Assembly (NCBI RefSeq): GCF_048060095.1
Contig: NZ_JBLUOA010000007.1
Location: 49,363-113,362, forward strand
Source: JBLUOA01 sp048060095
Lineage (GTDB): Bacteria > Pseudomonadota > Alphaproteobacteria > Rhodobacterales > Rhodobacteraceae
DNA: 64,000 nt
Direction of reading: 5' to 3'
Part shown: one piece after another, positions 35,219-43,934 of the stretch
Position numbering within the stretch: position 1 is the stretch's first letter
How the letters are laid out: every line of letters begins with the position of its first letter
Notes under the pieces: model-generated
Database searches by the model: none
What the model saw: the letters and a program-made list of their open reading frames with translations, nothing else
What the model was told of the DNA's origin: nothing
Position numbers and translations under genes: made by a program

Positions 35219-37186
35219 ATGTCACAAGTAACACAGGACGCGCCGGCGCAACCGGCCGGCATGGGCACCCTGCCCGCATTTGTGCGCTGGTTGCTCGTCG
35301 CCTCAGCGGTTCTTTTGACCGCGGCCTCGGTCAACCATCTCTTCAATCTGGGGTTCTTCATAAACATCCGGTTGCTTGAGATTCACTACCTGTACGTGAT
35401 GCTCTTGCTGACGCTGCCGTTGGTGTTCCTTGTCTTCCCTTGCTCAAAGTCAGACCCCTACGGATCGACGCGGTGGTGGGATTACTTTCTGGCGCTGCTG
35501 GCTCTGATCACCTGCGCTTTCTTTGCCTACTACGGGCGCAGCGTGGTGAACAAAGGGTGGGATTTCGCCGCGCCCCTTCATGCCGTAATCGCCAGCTTCG
35601 CCTTCTGGTTCCTGCTGCTTGTCGCGGCGCGGCGCACCGGCGGCTGGATGCTCTTCGCGGTCATCCTCTCGTTTTCCATCTACCCCATGATCGCAAACTA
35701 TGCGCCCGGCCCGATCCAGGGCTTCCAGCGCTCGCCCGTCGAGACGGCGATTTTCCACGCGATGAGCGGCGAAAGCGTGCTGGGCATACCGATGCGCAGC
35801 TTTGTCAATCTTGTCGTGGGATTCATGATCTTCGGGGTCGCGATGCAACATACCGGCGCGGGTCCGTTCTTTATCGACATCGCCTTTGCCGCGCTCGGGC
35901 ATGTCCGTGGCGGGCCGGCCAAGGTGGGTGTTCTGACCAGCGGGCTAACTGGTTCGATGAGCGGCAGCGTGATCACCAATGTGCTGACGACCGGGTCGAT
36001 CACAATTCCTGCTATGAAAAAAGTGGGCTTCAGGCCCGGCTATGCAGCAGGGATCGAAGCGGCGGCATCGACGGGGGCGGTACTGATGCCCCCTATCATG
36101 GGCGCCACCGCCTTTGTCATGGCGACTTTTCTGGCGACAGACTACACCAACATCGTGATGGCGGCGGTTCTGCCATCGCTGTTCTACTTCTTCGGCCTGT
36201 TCGCACAAATCGACGCGTACTCGGCGCGCAACGGGCTGAAAGGCGTTCCGCGCGCCGACCTTCCCAGAATCGGCAAAGTGCTGCGCGAAGGCTGGTACTT
36301 TCTCGCCGTCTTCGGGCTGCTGATCTGGATGCTGCTCTACCTCAAGCGTGAGGCCATCGCCCCGTTCTATGCCACCGCGTTGCTTCTTGTCCTGAACCAG
36401 CTGCTGTCAAAATCACGCTGGGGGCGGAAGGAGCTGATGAACTTCCTGATCGCCACGGGACGGCTGTTCGTCGAACTGGTGGCCATCTTGGCGGCGGTCG
36501 GACTGATCGTCGGCGGGCTTGCGGTGACCGGGATGTCCGGGACTATCTCCAACGATCTGCTGTTCATCGCGGGCGGCAACACCTTTTTGTTGCTGCTTCT
36601 GGGGGCCTTGACCAGTTTCATTCTTGGAATGGGCATGACCGTGACCGCCGCCTATGTGATCCTCGCAGTGTCGCTGGCACCTGCCCTGATCGCCGGCGGG
36701 CTCGATCCGATCGGCGTCCATTTGTTCATCCTTTACTGGAGTATGTTGAGTTATATCACACCCCCGGTTGCTTTGGCGGCTTTCGCCGCGGCGGCCATTG
36801 CCCAGGCCAAACCCTTCGCGGCAGCCTTCGAAGCGATGAAACTTGGCACCATCATCTACATTATTCCCTTCTTCTTCGTCCTTGACCCCGCGTTCACCCT
36901 GCAAGCCGGTCCGCTCGAAAGCCTGCTCACGGTTCTGCGCGCCGGTGTCGGCATTCTGTTGATCTGCGCCGGTATTCAGGGTTACTTGCTGGGCGTCGGG
37001 CGGATCGAATCCGACCCGATTGGAGCAATTGCGCGGATCCTGCTCGGTATTGCCGGACTGGCCTTCGCCTTTCCATCGCATCCGGACCTAGCCGTTCCGA
37101 TCCTCGGTGCGGTAGGAACAGGTATCGGGCTGGCGGCACTGGCAGTCGCTCTGGTGATGTTCTCGACCAAGCAAGAGACAGCGTAA
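35219..37186 (+). CDS. TRAP transporter fused permease (4TM-12TM)
   Basis: A 655-residue fused TRAP permease. Hydrophobic helices start near residue 20; the large domain holds GIEAAASTGAVLMPPIMGATAF and later GMGMTVTAAYVILAVSLAP, the two re-entrant regions of DctM-like subunits. The chosen start MSQVTQDAP has ACAGGA upstream; an ATG at 35150 overlapping the previous stop would add 23 residues. It works with the TAXI protein upstream and lies between ACAD and thioesterase genes, tying uptake to catabolism. Confidence 0.92.
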   Translation: MSQVTQDAPAQPAGMGTLPAFVRWLLVASAVLLTAASVNHLFNLGFFINIRLLEIHYLYVMLLLTLPLVFLVFPCSKSDPYGSTRWWDYFLALLALITCAFFAYYGRSVVNKGWDFAAPLHAVIASFAFWFLLLVAARRTGGWMLFAVILSFSIYPMIANYAPGPIQGFQRSPVETAIFHAMSGESVLGIPMRSFVNLVVGFMIFGVAMQHTGAGPFFIDIAFAALGHVRGGPAKVGVLTSGLTGSMSGSVITNVLTTGSITIPAMKKVGFRPGYAAGIEAAASTGAVLMPPIMGATAFVMATFLATDYTNIVMAAVLPSLFYFFGLFAQIDAYSARNGLKGVPRADLPRIGKVLREGWYFLAVFGLLIWMLLYLKREAIAPFYATALLLVLNQLLSKSRWGRKELMNFLIATGRLFVELVAILAAVGLIVGGLAVTGMSGTISNDLLFIAGGNTFLLLLLGALTSFILGMGMTVTAAYVILAVSLAPALIAGGLDPIGVHLFILYWSMLSYITPPVALAAFAAAAIAQAKPFAAAFEAMKLGTIIYIIPFFFVLDPAFTLQAGPLESLLTVLRAGVGILLICAGIQGYLLGVGRIESDPIGAIARILLGIAGLAFAFPSHPDLAVPILGAVGTGIGLAALAVALVMFSTKQETA

Positions 37187-37187
37187 G

Positions 37188-37601
37188 ATGAGCGCGCAGG
37201 ACGGCAGACCAGACATCCCCGCCCCGTTCAACGCATTGCTAGGTGTGCGCTTTGTCTCGTGGTCCGATGGCAAGGCCGAACTGGAATTGCCTATCGGCCG
37301 CGACCATCTGAACGGCGCTTTCGCCGTACATGGCGGTGTCTTCGCGACAATGTTGGACAACGCAGTCACCTTTTGCGCGGCCTACGCGGGGGAGGGCCGC
37401 CCGGGTCATCGCTGCCTTACGCTTTCGCTCACAACCAGTTTTGTCGGCCCGGCAGCCGAAGATGACACGCTGACGGCGCGCGCGCGCCTTGTGGGCGGCG
37501 GGCGCAAACTGGTCTTTGTACAGGGCGAGATCTTCAATCAAGACGGGCACCGTCTGGCCCATGGCGATGCCGTGATCAAGCGGCTCGCACCACCGTCGTA
37601 A
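37188..37601 (+). CDS. PaaI-like hotdog thioesterase
   Basis: A 137-residue PaaI/YdiI-type acyl-CoA thioesterase. The active segment GAFAVHGGVFATMLD covers residues 43-57, with His48-Gly49 and Asp57 in family positions. It would release CoA from stalled or toxic thioesters, as PaaI does in phenylacetate catabolism. It starts one base after the permease stop codon, so it is certainly in the same transcript. Confidence 0.85.
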   Translation: MSAQDGRPDIPAPFNALLGVRFVSWSDGKAELELPIGRDHLNGAFAVHGGVFATMLDNAVTFCAAYAGEGRPGHRCLTLSLTTSFVGPAAEDDTLTARARLVGGGRKLVFVQGEIFNQDGHRLAHGDAVIKRLAPPS

Positions 37602-37661
37602 ACACCTGAGTGAACCGACAGTGAACGAGACCAAACAAACGAAGGACAATAGGAGACAGAA

Positions 37662-38438
37662 ATGATCAACCCGATGGCATTGGACAATCAAGTGGTTATC
37701 GTCACAGGCGCCGGACAAGGTATCGGCCGCGGCGTCGCGGCGCTGGCGGCAGAGCTAGGCGCCAAGGTCGTGGTGAACGACCTGAACGAAGACGGCGTCA
37801 AGGAAACCGCCGAACAGATCGGTGGCAATGCCCGTGCCATCGTAGGGAATGTGGCCGCCCCTGACTTTCCCGGGAAGCTGGTGAAATTTGCGCTCGACGA
37901 ATTCGGCGATATCAATGGGCTCGTGAACAATGCCGGCATCGTGCGCGCGGCGATGATCCACAAGATGGACCGGGCCACGTGGCAGCAGGTCATCGACGTG
38001 AACCTCACCGGTGTCTTCGCCTGTCTTCAGGCTGTTGGCACCTATTACAAGGATCAGACCGAAAAAGATCCGGAGAGCGCTGCGCGCCGCGCCATCGTGA
38101 ATATCTCGTCCGATGCCGGGCGTCGCGGCACCATCGGCCAGATCAATTACGGGGCGGCAAAATCCGGGGTTCTGGGCCTGACCATGAGTGCCGCGCGCGA
38201 ATGGGGCCGTTACCGCATCAACGTCAATTCGGTCTGTTTCGGAATGGTCGAGACACCGATGACCGAGACCATCCGCTCCGACAAGTTTGTCGACAAGTAC
38301 ATGGCGCAGATCCCGATGGGCCGGATGAGCACCCCCGAAGAAGTCGCACAGCCCGTCTGTTTCCTGTTGTCCAACGCGGCATCCTATATCACCGGCCAGC
38401 ACCTGAGCGTGAACGGTGGCTTCCACATCGGGTTCTGA
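37662..38438 (+). CDS. SDR family oxidoreductase
   Basis: A 258-residue short-chain dehydrogenase. TGAGQGIG at residues 15-22, NNAG at 89-92, Ser150, Tyr163 and Lys167 form the complete SDR site. The segment around residues 135-160 (EKDPESAARRAIVNISSDAG) resembles the 17-beta-HSD type 4/3-hydroxyacyl-CoA dehydrogenase group, so 3-hydroxyacyl-CoA oxidation fits. The start has ATAGGAGACAGAA upstream. It precedes the DUF35 and thiolase-fold genes. Confidence 0.9.
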   Translation: MINPMALDNQVVIVTGAGQGIGRGVAALAAELGAKVVVNDLNEDGVKETAEQIGGNARAIVGNVAAPDFPGKLVKFALDEFGDINGLVNNAGIVRAAMIHKMDRATWQQVIDVNLTGVFACLQAVGTYYKDQTEKDPESAARRAIVNISSDAGRRGTIGQINYGAAKSGVLGLTMSAAREWGRYRINVNSVCFGMVETPMTETIRSDKFVDKYMAQIPMGRMSTPEEVAQPVCFLLSNAASYITGQHLSVNGGFHIGF

Positions 38439-38439
38439 G

Positions 38440-38835
38440 ATGACAGGTATAGAAAAAGGCCCTGGGCCGGATGCTGTCTTCGCCGCGAAACTGGCCGAGG
38501 GCACCTTTGAAATTCAGAAATGCGGCGGCTGCGGCACCCATGTCTTTCATCCGCGCGTGATTTGTCCGGCTTGCGGAGGCGCAGACCTGGGATGGGTCGC
38601 GCCCACCGGCAGGGGCACTGTCTATGCGCGTACAGTCGTCCGCCGCAAGCCGGAAAGAGGCGGCGACTACAATGTGGTTCTGGTGGATCTGGAGGAGGGC
38701 GTGCGCATGATGTCGCGGATCGACGGCATCGAGCATGACCGGATTGTTACCGGTCTGAAGGTCACCGCTTCGGTCGGCGAAGGCGCGGAGGGAAAACCCG
38801 CCGTGGTTTTCGAGCCGGAAGGAGGTGCGCAATGA
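38440..38835 (+). CDS. DUF35 Zn-ribbon/OB-fold protein
   Basis: A 131-residue partner protein with a zinc ribbon at Cys28, Cys31, Cys42 and Cys45 (CGGC, CPAC) and an OB-fold ending in VFEPEGG. It overlaps the next gene, a thiolase-fold protein, by ATGA. This tight pairing supports a complex like Ltp2-ChsH2 or an HMG-CoA-type thiolase-DUF35 assembly. Sequence is closer to the DUF35 at 58235 than to that at 18899 (shared VVRRKPERGGDYNV). Confidence 0.9.
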   Translation: MTGIEKGPGPDAVFAAKLAEGTFEIQKCGGCGTHVFHPRVICPACGGADLGWVAPTGRGTVYARTVVRRKPERGGDYNVVLVDLEEGVRMMSRIDGIEHDRIVTGLKVTASVGEGAEGKPAVVFEPEGGAQ

Positions 38836-39977
38836 GTCTGCGGGGAAAAGCCGCCATCGTCGGTACCGCGCTTGCGGGCTGCGGCGAGGCCCATGGCAAA
38901 GGCGCGATGGAGATTACAATCGAAGCGGTGCATGGCGCTCTGGCCGACGCGGGCATTGCGCTTGGCGAGGTTGACGCCATCGCCACCTGCCAGCCGCTGG
39001 ACATGCTGTCGGGGCTGACGCTGGCGCAGGAACTGGGCTTGTCTCCCAAGTTCACCATGAATAACCGCATGGGCGGCTCGTCGTTCCTGTCGCATACGCT
39101 TTGGGCCGCGATGCTGCTCGAGTTGCGGCTCGCGGATACCGTGCTGATCTGCTACGGATCGAACCAGCGCACCGCCTCGGGCAAGCTGATGACCGCGCTT
39201 GGCCTGCCGACCTATGAGGCGCCCTACCGGCCGTTGTTCCCGCTGTCTTCCTATGCGCTTGCCGCGGACCGCCACATGACGCAATTCGGCACCACGCGCG
39301 AACAGTTGGCCGACGTGGCCGTTGCCGCACGCGCTTGGGCCCAAAAGAACCCCGAAGCCTTCCTGCGCGATCCGCTGACGCGCGAAGATGTCATTGCGTC
39401 GCGGCTGGTTTCAGACCCGCTGCGGGTGCGCGACTGTTGCCTGGTCACCGATGGCGGCGGCGCCATCGTGATGCGGCGCTCTGAGGCTGCCAAGGATCAC
39501 CCCAGGCCGCCTGTGTATCTGCTGGGCGGTGGCGAGGGCACGACTCACCGAGACATTTCCGAAATGGCCGACCTGACCGAGACAGGCGCCGTCCAGTCGG
39601 GTCAAACGGCGATGGAGATGGCGGGCGTCAAGCCCGCAGACATCGACGTTGTGCAGCTCTACGACGCGTTTACCATCAACGTGATCTTGTTTCTCGAGGA
39701 TCTGGGCTTTTGCAAGAAAGGCGAAGGCGGTGCGTTTGTGGCGAACGGCGGCATCGCGCCTGGCGGCCACCTGCCAGTCAATACCAATGGTGGCGGCCTG
39801 TCTTGCGTGCATCCCGGGATGTACGGCATCTTCACGCTGATCGAGGCGGTGCGGCAGTTGCGCGGTGACGCTGGCGACCGCCAAATCGACAGCGCCGAAC
39901 TGGCCCTGGCCCACGGCAACGGCGGTGTCCTGTCCAGCCAGGTTACGAATATCTTGGGCACCGACGCCACGCTCTGA
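38832..39977 (+). CDS. Thiolase-fold protein without nucleophilic cysteine (Ltp2/SCP2-like; candidate retro-aldolase)
   Basis: A 381-residue SCP2/Ltp2-type protein. The nucleophile loop reads NNRMGGSSF (residues 77-85) without cysteine and the second loop is AHGNGGVLSS. Kept residues are Tyr277 (QLYDAF), His327 and Tyr331 (CVHPGMYG) and His361. This residue set is that expected for a lyase rather than a Claisen thiolase. It closes the operon that starts with an ACAD pair; a perfect terminator follows. Confidence 0.88.
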   Translation: MSLRGKAAIVGTALAGCGEAHGKGAMEITIEAVHGALADAGIALGEVDAIATCQPLDMLSGLTLAQELGLSPKFTMNNRMGGSSFLSHTLWAAMLLELRLADTVLICYGSNQRTASGKLMTALGLPTYEAPYRPLFPLSSYALAADRHMTQFGTTREQLADVAVAARAWAQKNPEAFLRDPLTREDVIASRLVSDPLRVRDCCLVTDGGGAIVMRRSEAAKDHPRPPVYLLGGGEGTTHRDISEMADLTETGAVQSGQTAMEMAGVKPADIDVVQLYDAFTINVILFLEDLGFCKKGEGGAFVANGGIAPGGHLPVNTNGGGLSCVHPGMYGIFTLIEAVRQLRGDAGDRQIDSAELALAHGNGGVLSSQVTNILGTDATL

Positions 39978-39998
39978 CCAGGCCATCGGGCAAGACAG

Positions 39999-40026
39999 AA
40001 GCGGCCCTCTGCAAGGAGGGCCGCTT
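39999..40026. terminator. Bidirectional hairpin terminator between convergent operons
   Basis: AAGCGGCCCTC pairs exactly with GAGGGCCGCTT across a six-base loop and is followed by T residues. It sits between the thiolase-fold gene (plus) and the DctP gene (minus) and can serve both. Confidence 0.88.
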
Positions 40027-40047
40027 TGCGTTTCTGCCTGAGGCAGC

Positions 40048-41181
40048 TCAGTTCGGATAGGTTGCCAGGTCGATCTTGGAATAGATTTCCTGACGCAGAA
40101 GGTCGGCATAGGGCTGCGGGTTGTCGCGGATCGGTTGCAGCGGACCCGTCAGACCGTGCCATTTCTCGATCAGTTCGCGATAGGTCGCGATCAGCGGGTC
40201 CGGATCTTCGATGCCGCGTTCCTCGCGCGAGATGCGGGCGATCTCTTCAAGATCCGCGGTGCGGAAATCGATGAGATCCTGAAGAAACTCAGGCGAGGGT
40301 TCGTGCACCTCCAGACCAAGGTCACTGGCCTCTTTCAGCACGTCCAGATCGTCGGTTTCGTAATACACCTCGGTCTGCGCCACGGCTTCGGGGATTTTCT
40401 TGGCGAATTGCTCGCGTTGCTCCGGCGAAAGCGAGGCCCAGAACTTCGGGCCGACGGCAAAGATCGAACCGGAATGATAGGTGCCCAGCGGCAGTTCCGT
40501 CAGGTGCTTGGCAACCTCGATCAGGCTGTGCCCCTTGAGCGCACCGATCGGCTGCACTGCGGCGGTCACGACACCGTGGCTCATCGTGTCGTACATCTCG
40601 CTCGACGGCACGTTCACAGGCTCTGCCCCCAGACGCACCGCCCAGCGGTCCCAGACCGACCCGCCGGTGCGCAGCTTGACGCCCTGCATGTCTGCGATGT
40701 CGATGATCGGCTTGGTGGTCAGCAGTACATAGGGTGCCGTGCTGATCCCGCTAAGCGCCACCATGCCGTTCTTGGCGAACTCCTCCTTGCAGGGCTGACA
40801 GTGCAGCATCACGAATTCGCTGGTCGCGCCGGCCATCGCATAGTGGTCTTCACCGAGAAGCGCGAGATCGGCAACCAGCTGCGCGTAGGGCATTTCCGAG
40901 CGGAAATACGTCAAAGCCAGTAGGCCGACATCGGCAACCCCGTCGCGCAGGCCGGACAAAGTCGGCTTGGGGCCAAGCAAGGCACCGCCAGTAAACAGCT
41001 TGAAGTCGAAGGCATCTGGAAATTCTGCCTCGGTCATTTCGGCATAGGCGGCATGGCCACGCGATGTCGCGTGATTGGGCGAGGTCCAGTTGGATATAGT
41101 CACCCGCTTCTCGGCCAGGGCCGGTGTCGCCACAAGGACGGCTGTTGCCGCCAGCGCGGCCAGCGCATTGGTACGTTTCAT
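40048..41181 (-). CDS. dctP: TRAP transporter DctP-type solute-binding protein
   Basis: A 377-residue periplasmic protein with a signal peptide cleaved after ALA at residue 23. The ligand-binding arginine of the DctP family is Arg171 in GVKLRTGG, which pairs with the substrate carboxylate, so the ligand is a carboxylic acid. The start has AGGAGGAGACAAC upstream. Last gene of a minus-strand operon whose upstream genes are DctM, DctQ and five acyl-CoA enzymes. The symbol names the family, not a C4-dicarboxylate specificity. Confidence 0.92.
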   Translation of the reverse strand: MKRTNALAALAATAVLVATPALAEKRVTISNWTSPNHATSRGHAAYAEMTEAEFPDAFDFKLFTGGALLGPKPTLSGLRDGVADVGLLALTYFRSEMPYAQLVADLALLGEDHYAMAGATSEFVMLHCQPCKEEFAKNGMVALSGISTAPYVLLTTKPIIDIADMQGVKLRTGGSVWDRWAVRLGAEPVNVPSSEMYDTMSHGVVTAAVQPIGALKGHSLIEVAKHLTELPLGTYHSGSIFAVGPKFWASLSPEQREQFAKKIPEAVAQTEVYYETDDLDVLKEASDLGLEVHEPSPEFLQDLIDFRTADLEEIARISREERGIEDPDPLIATYRELIEKWHGLTGPLQPIRDNPQPYADLLRQEIYSKIDLATYPN

Positions 41182-41247
41182 GTTGTCTCCTCCTCTTTCT
41201 CAAAGTCCCGCTGTTGCGCGGGGTTCGTCACGGCCGGGATGGCCGAA

Positions 41248-42555
41248 TCAGTTGCCGAGTTCCGGCAGGAACATGATCAGGTCGGGAAAGGCGACCATGA
41301 TGATCAGGACCGCCACATCCGCAGCCAGAAACCACAAGACACCCTTGAAGATCAGTGAGATCGGGATAGAATCTCCGACGATGCCCTTGATGACAAAGAC
41401 GTTCAGCCCGACCGGCGGGGTTATCAAAGCCATCTCGACGAGCTTGGTTGCGAGCACGCCAAGCCAGATCAGGCTGATATGATTTGCTTCGTAGATCGGG
41501 AGAAGAATGGGCAGCGTCAGCAGCAGGATTCCCAAAGGGTCGAGTATCATGCCCAGCAGGCAAAAAATGACTGCCGTACCGATGACCAGCGTCAGATAGC
41601 TGGCGCCCATGTCGATCACCAGGCCCGACATGGCTTCGGGAACCCCACTGATGGCCAGGAAACGCGAGAACAGATTGGCGCCCACCGCGATGATGAAGAT
41701 CGCCGCAGTCATTTTCGCCGTGTCCAGAAGCGCGATCTTTGAGACTCTCCAGTTCAGAGTGCCGCGCGCAGCCGCAATCCCGAAAGACAGCGCAGCTCCG
41801 ACCGCGCCAGCTTGGGTGGGGGTGAAAAATCCTGAGAACAACCCGCCAAACACGCCCAACACCAGCAACAACAAGGGCCATGTTTCGCCCAAAGCTTCAA
41901 ATCGCTCCGACCAAGTCGAGCGTTCGTCCAGCGGAGGCGCAAGTTCGGGATTGATCCGCACGCGAATGATGATCACCGCCGCGTAGCCCAGCATCGTCAG
42001 CAGACCCGGGACGATTGCGGCAAGAAACAGCTTGCTGATCGCGACTTCAGCGAAGATCCCGTAAATGATCAGAAGGATGCTCGGTGGAATGAGCGATCCC
42101 ATCGTCCCGGCCGCAGCGACGACGGCGGTGCTCAAACCGGGATCGTATTTCCGCTTGAGCATTTCCGGCACAGCGATCCGTCCCATGGCCGCAGCACAGG
42201 CAAGGCTGGAACCGGCCGCCGCCGAAAACAGCGCGGCCCCTCCGACACTGGCCACTGCCAGCCCGCCGGGCAGAAACGACAGCCAAATCCGCGCGGCCTT
42301 GAAAATCCCGCGCGTGATGTCGGTCTGATAACAGACGTAACCCATCAAAAGGAACATCGGGATCGAACTGAGGGTCCAGTGCGCTGCAAAATCATAGGGC
42401 ACGGCCGTCAGCAGACCGAATGCCGCCCCGCTGCCCAACATGGCCCAGAACCCGAAGAAGGACACGATACCCAGTGCAACCGCTATTGGGAGGCGCAACA
42501 ATACCAGCACGATCACAGAGACGATGCCGAAAAGGCCGATTTGAAAAAAGCTCAC
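41248..42555 (-). CDS. dctM: TRAP transporter large permease (DctM)
   Basis: A 435-residue large permease with about twelve helices. Typical segments are VPYDFAAHWTLSSIPMFLLMGY near residue 53, GSSLACAAAMGRIAVPEM in the first re-entrant region and the ITPPVGLNVFVIKGI segment near the end. The start is GTG with TAGGAG upstream. It moves the solute bound by DctP with sodium. The DctQ gene ends ten bases upstream. Confidence 0.93.
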   Translation of the reverse strand: MSFFQIGLFGIVSVIVLVLLRLPIAVALGIVSFFGFWAMLGSGAAFGLLTAVPYDFAAHWTLSSIPMFLLMGYVCYQTDITRGIFKAARIWLSFLPGGLAVASVGGAALFSAAAGSSLACAAAMGRIAVPEMLKRKYDPGLSTAVVAAAGTMGSLIPPSILLIIYGIFAEVAISKLFLAAIVPGLLTMLGYAAVIIIRVRINPELAPPLDERSTWSERFEALGETWPLLLLVLGVFGGLFSGFFTPTQAGAVGAALSFGIAAARGTLNWRVSKIALLDTAKMTAAIFIIAVGANLFSRFLAISGVPEAMSGLVIDMGASYLTLVIGTAVIFCLLGMILDPLGILLLTLPILLPIYEANHISLIWLGVLATKLVEMALITPPVGLNVFVIKGIVGDSIPISLIFKGVLWFLAADVAVLIIMVAFPDLIMFLPELGN

Positions 42556-42565
42556 CGTCGTGCTC

Positions 42566-43087
42566 CTATTCGTACATGTCGTGATTGAGACTGGCCATGC
42601 CTGTTTCGGTGAAGGGGCGTTGGATCAGCTTTGCCAGCAAAAGCAGCACCATCAGCCCCGCGCCAATTGGCAGAAAGAAGCGACCGGGCCAGACGGTCAC
42701 CGCCGCCATGCCCATGGATTTTTCTCCAACGGTGTATTTCTCGACGGCGTCTATCCAGGTCTGCCAGGTCAGCAGGCCGTAGAACATCGCAGATAATGCC
42801 AGCGCCAGCATGTCCAGAACGGTCCTGCCCGCCGCCGGGATCAGATCGTGGATCAGATCGACCTTGATGTGCTCGTTGGTGAATTCGACGAAGGGTAGCG
42901 GCAGGAAGACCAACCCAACCATGTAGTAATAAGACACGTAATCCACCGTTCCAGGCAGCGGCTCGGCGACAAACTGGCTCAGAACAACATCGAGCGTAAC
43001 ATGGACCATCATCAGCGCCGCCAGGGTAGTCGCAACATAGGTGATAATCCGCGACACCCAGCCAAGTCGTGCAATAACTGTTTCCAT
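42566..43087 (-). CDS. dctQ: TRAP transporter small permease (DctQ)
   Basis: A 173-residue four-helix protein with the family pattern VTLDVVLSQFVAEPLPGTVDYVSYY and FTNEHIKVDLI. The start METVIARLGW at 43087 was chosen by GGGAAGAGATAGCG upstream. It stabilises the large permease. It is preceded by an isomerase-type crotonase gene in the same direction, 42 bases away. Confidence 0.9.
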   Translation of the reverse strand: METVIARLGWVSRIITYVATTLAALMMVHVTLDVVLSQFVAEPLPGTVDYVSYYYMVGLVFLPLPFVEFTNEHIKVDLIHDLIPAAGRTVLDMLALALSAMFYGLLTWQTWIDAVEKYTVGEKSMGMAAVTVWPGRFFLPIGAGLMVLLLLAKLIQRPFTETGMASLNHDMYE

Positions 43088-43129
43088 CGCTATCTCTTCC
43101 CTGTCGTAATAAGGGCGCAAACCGCTTGG

Positions 43130-43906
43130 TCAGGCGCCACGGAAAACCGGTTTTCTCTTGCTCAGGAAGGCGTCGATGCCTTCGGCGTGATCCGTGCTCT
43201 TGATGATTTGCCCCTGAACGATGGCTTCTGTTTCAAGAAAGCTCTCCAGCGAAGGTTGCATCGCGGCGCGCATCAGCCGCTTGGTACCGGCCAGGGCAAA
43301 GGTCGGTCCTGCGGCCAGATCTGCCGCATAATCCAGCGCCGCCGTGTCGAGGGCATCATCGGAATGAACCTGGCTTGCCAAACCAAGGCTCAGGGCTTCA
43401 TCGGCCGGCACCAGCCGCGCAGAAAAGGCAAGGTCCGTTGCACGCTGCCGCCCGATCAGGTTCTGAAGAAAAAACGCCGCGCCGCCATCCGGGGCCAGGC
43501 CGACCTTGCGAAAGACCTGACCGAGTTTTGCAGTCTCGGAAAGCAGGACGACGTCGCAGGCCAGCGCCATGCTCAGACCGATCCCGACTGCGGGACCGCG
43601 CACTGCGGCAACCACAGGCTTCTCACAATTGAATATGGACAGGATCATCTGATGTGCCCTGTACAAACGGGCCCGATCACCCCAGACATCGTCCTTGCCC
43701 ATGGTCGAAATATCCGCGCCCGCACAAAAGGCTCGGCCCTCGGCCCGGAATAGAACTGCCCTTATTTGCGGGTCGGTTTGAATGTCGCGAAACGTGTCCA
43801 TGAGTTCGACGCGCATTTCGAGGGTCAGCGCATTCAGCTTGTCGGGCCGGTTCAACGATACGATGGCCAGACCTTCTGAGTGTTCTACAGTGATATCACT
43901 TGCCAT
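43130..43906 (-). CDS. Enoyl-CoA hydratase/isomerase family protein (PaaG/isomerase-like)
   Basis: A 258-residue crotonase-fold protein. The oxyanion segment FCAGADI (60-66) is kept, but both hydratase glutamates are absent (GIGLSMALACD and GQVFRKVG). Asp140 in LAPDGGAAFFL stands where isomerases such as PaaG carry an aspartate base, so double-bond or ring-type isomerisation is the better guess. The start is fixed by AGGGAGGGGCGGTC. It links the ACAD pair upstream to the TRAP genes downstream. Confidence 0.88.
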   Translation of the reverse strand: MASDITVEHSEGLAIVSLNRPDKLNALTLEMRVELMDTFRDIQTDPQIRAVLFRAEGRAFCAGADISTMGKDDVWGDRARLYRAHQMILSIFNCEKPVVAAVRGPAVGIGLSMALACDVVLLSETAKLGQVFRKVGLAPDGGAAFFLQNLIGRQRATDLAFSARLVPADEALSLGLASQVHSDDALDTAALDYAADLAAGPTFALAGTKRLMRAAMQPSLESFLETEAIVQGQIIKSTDHAEGIDAFLSKRKPVFRGA

Positions 43907-43934
43907 GACCGCCCCTCCCTGTGGCGCATTTTCG

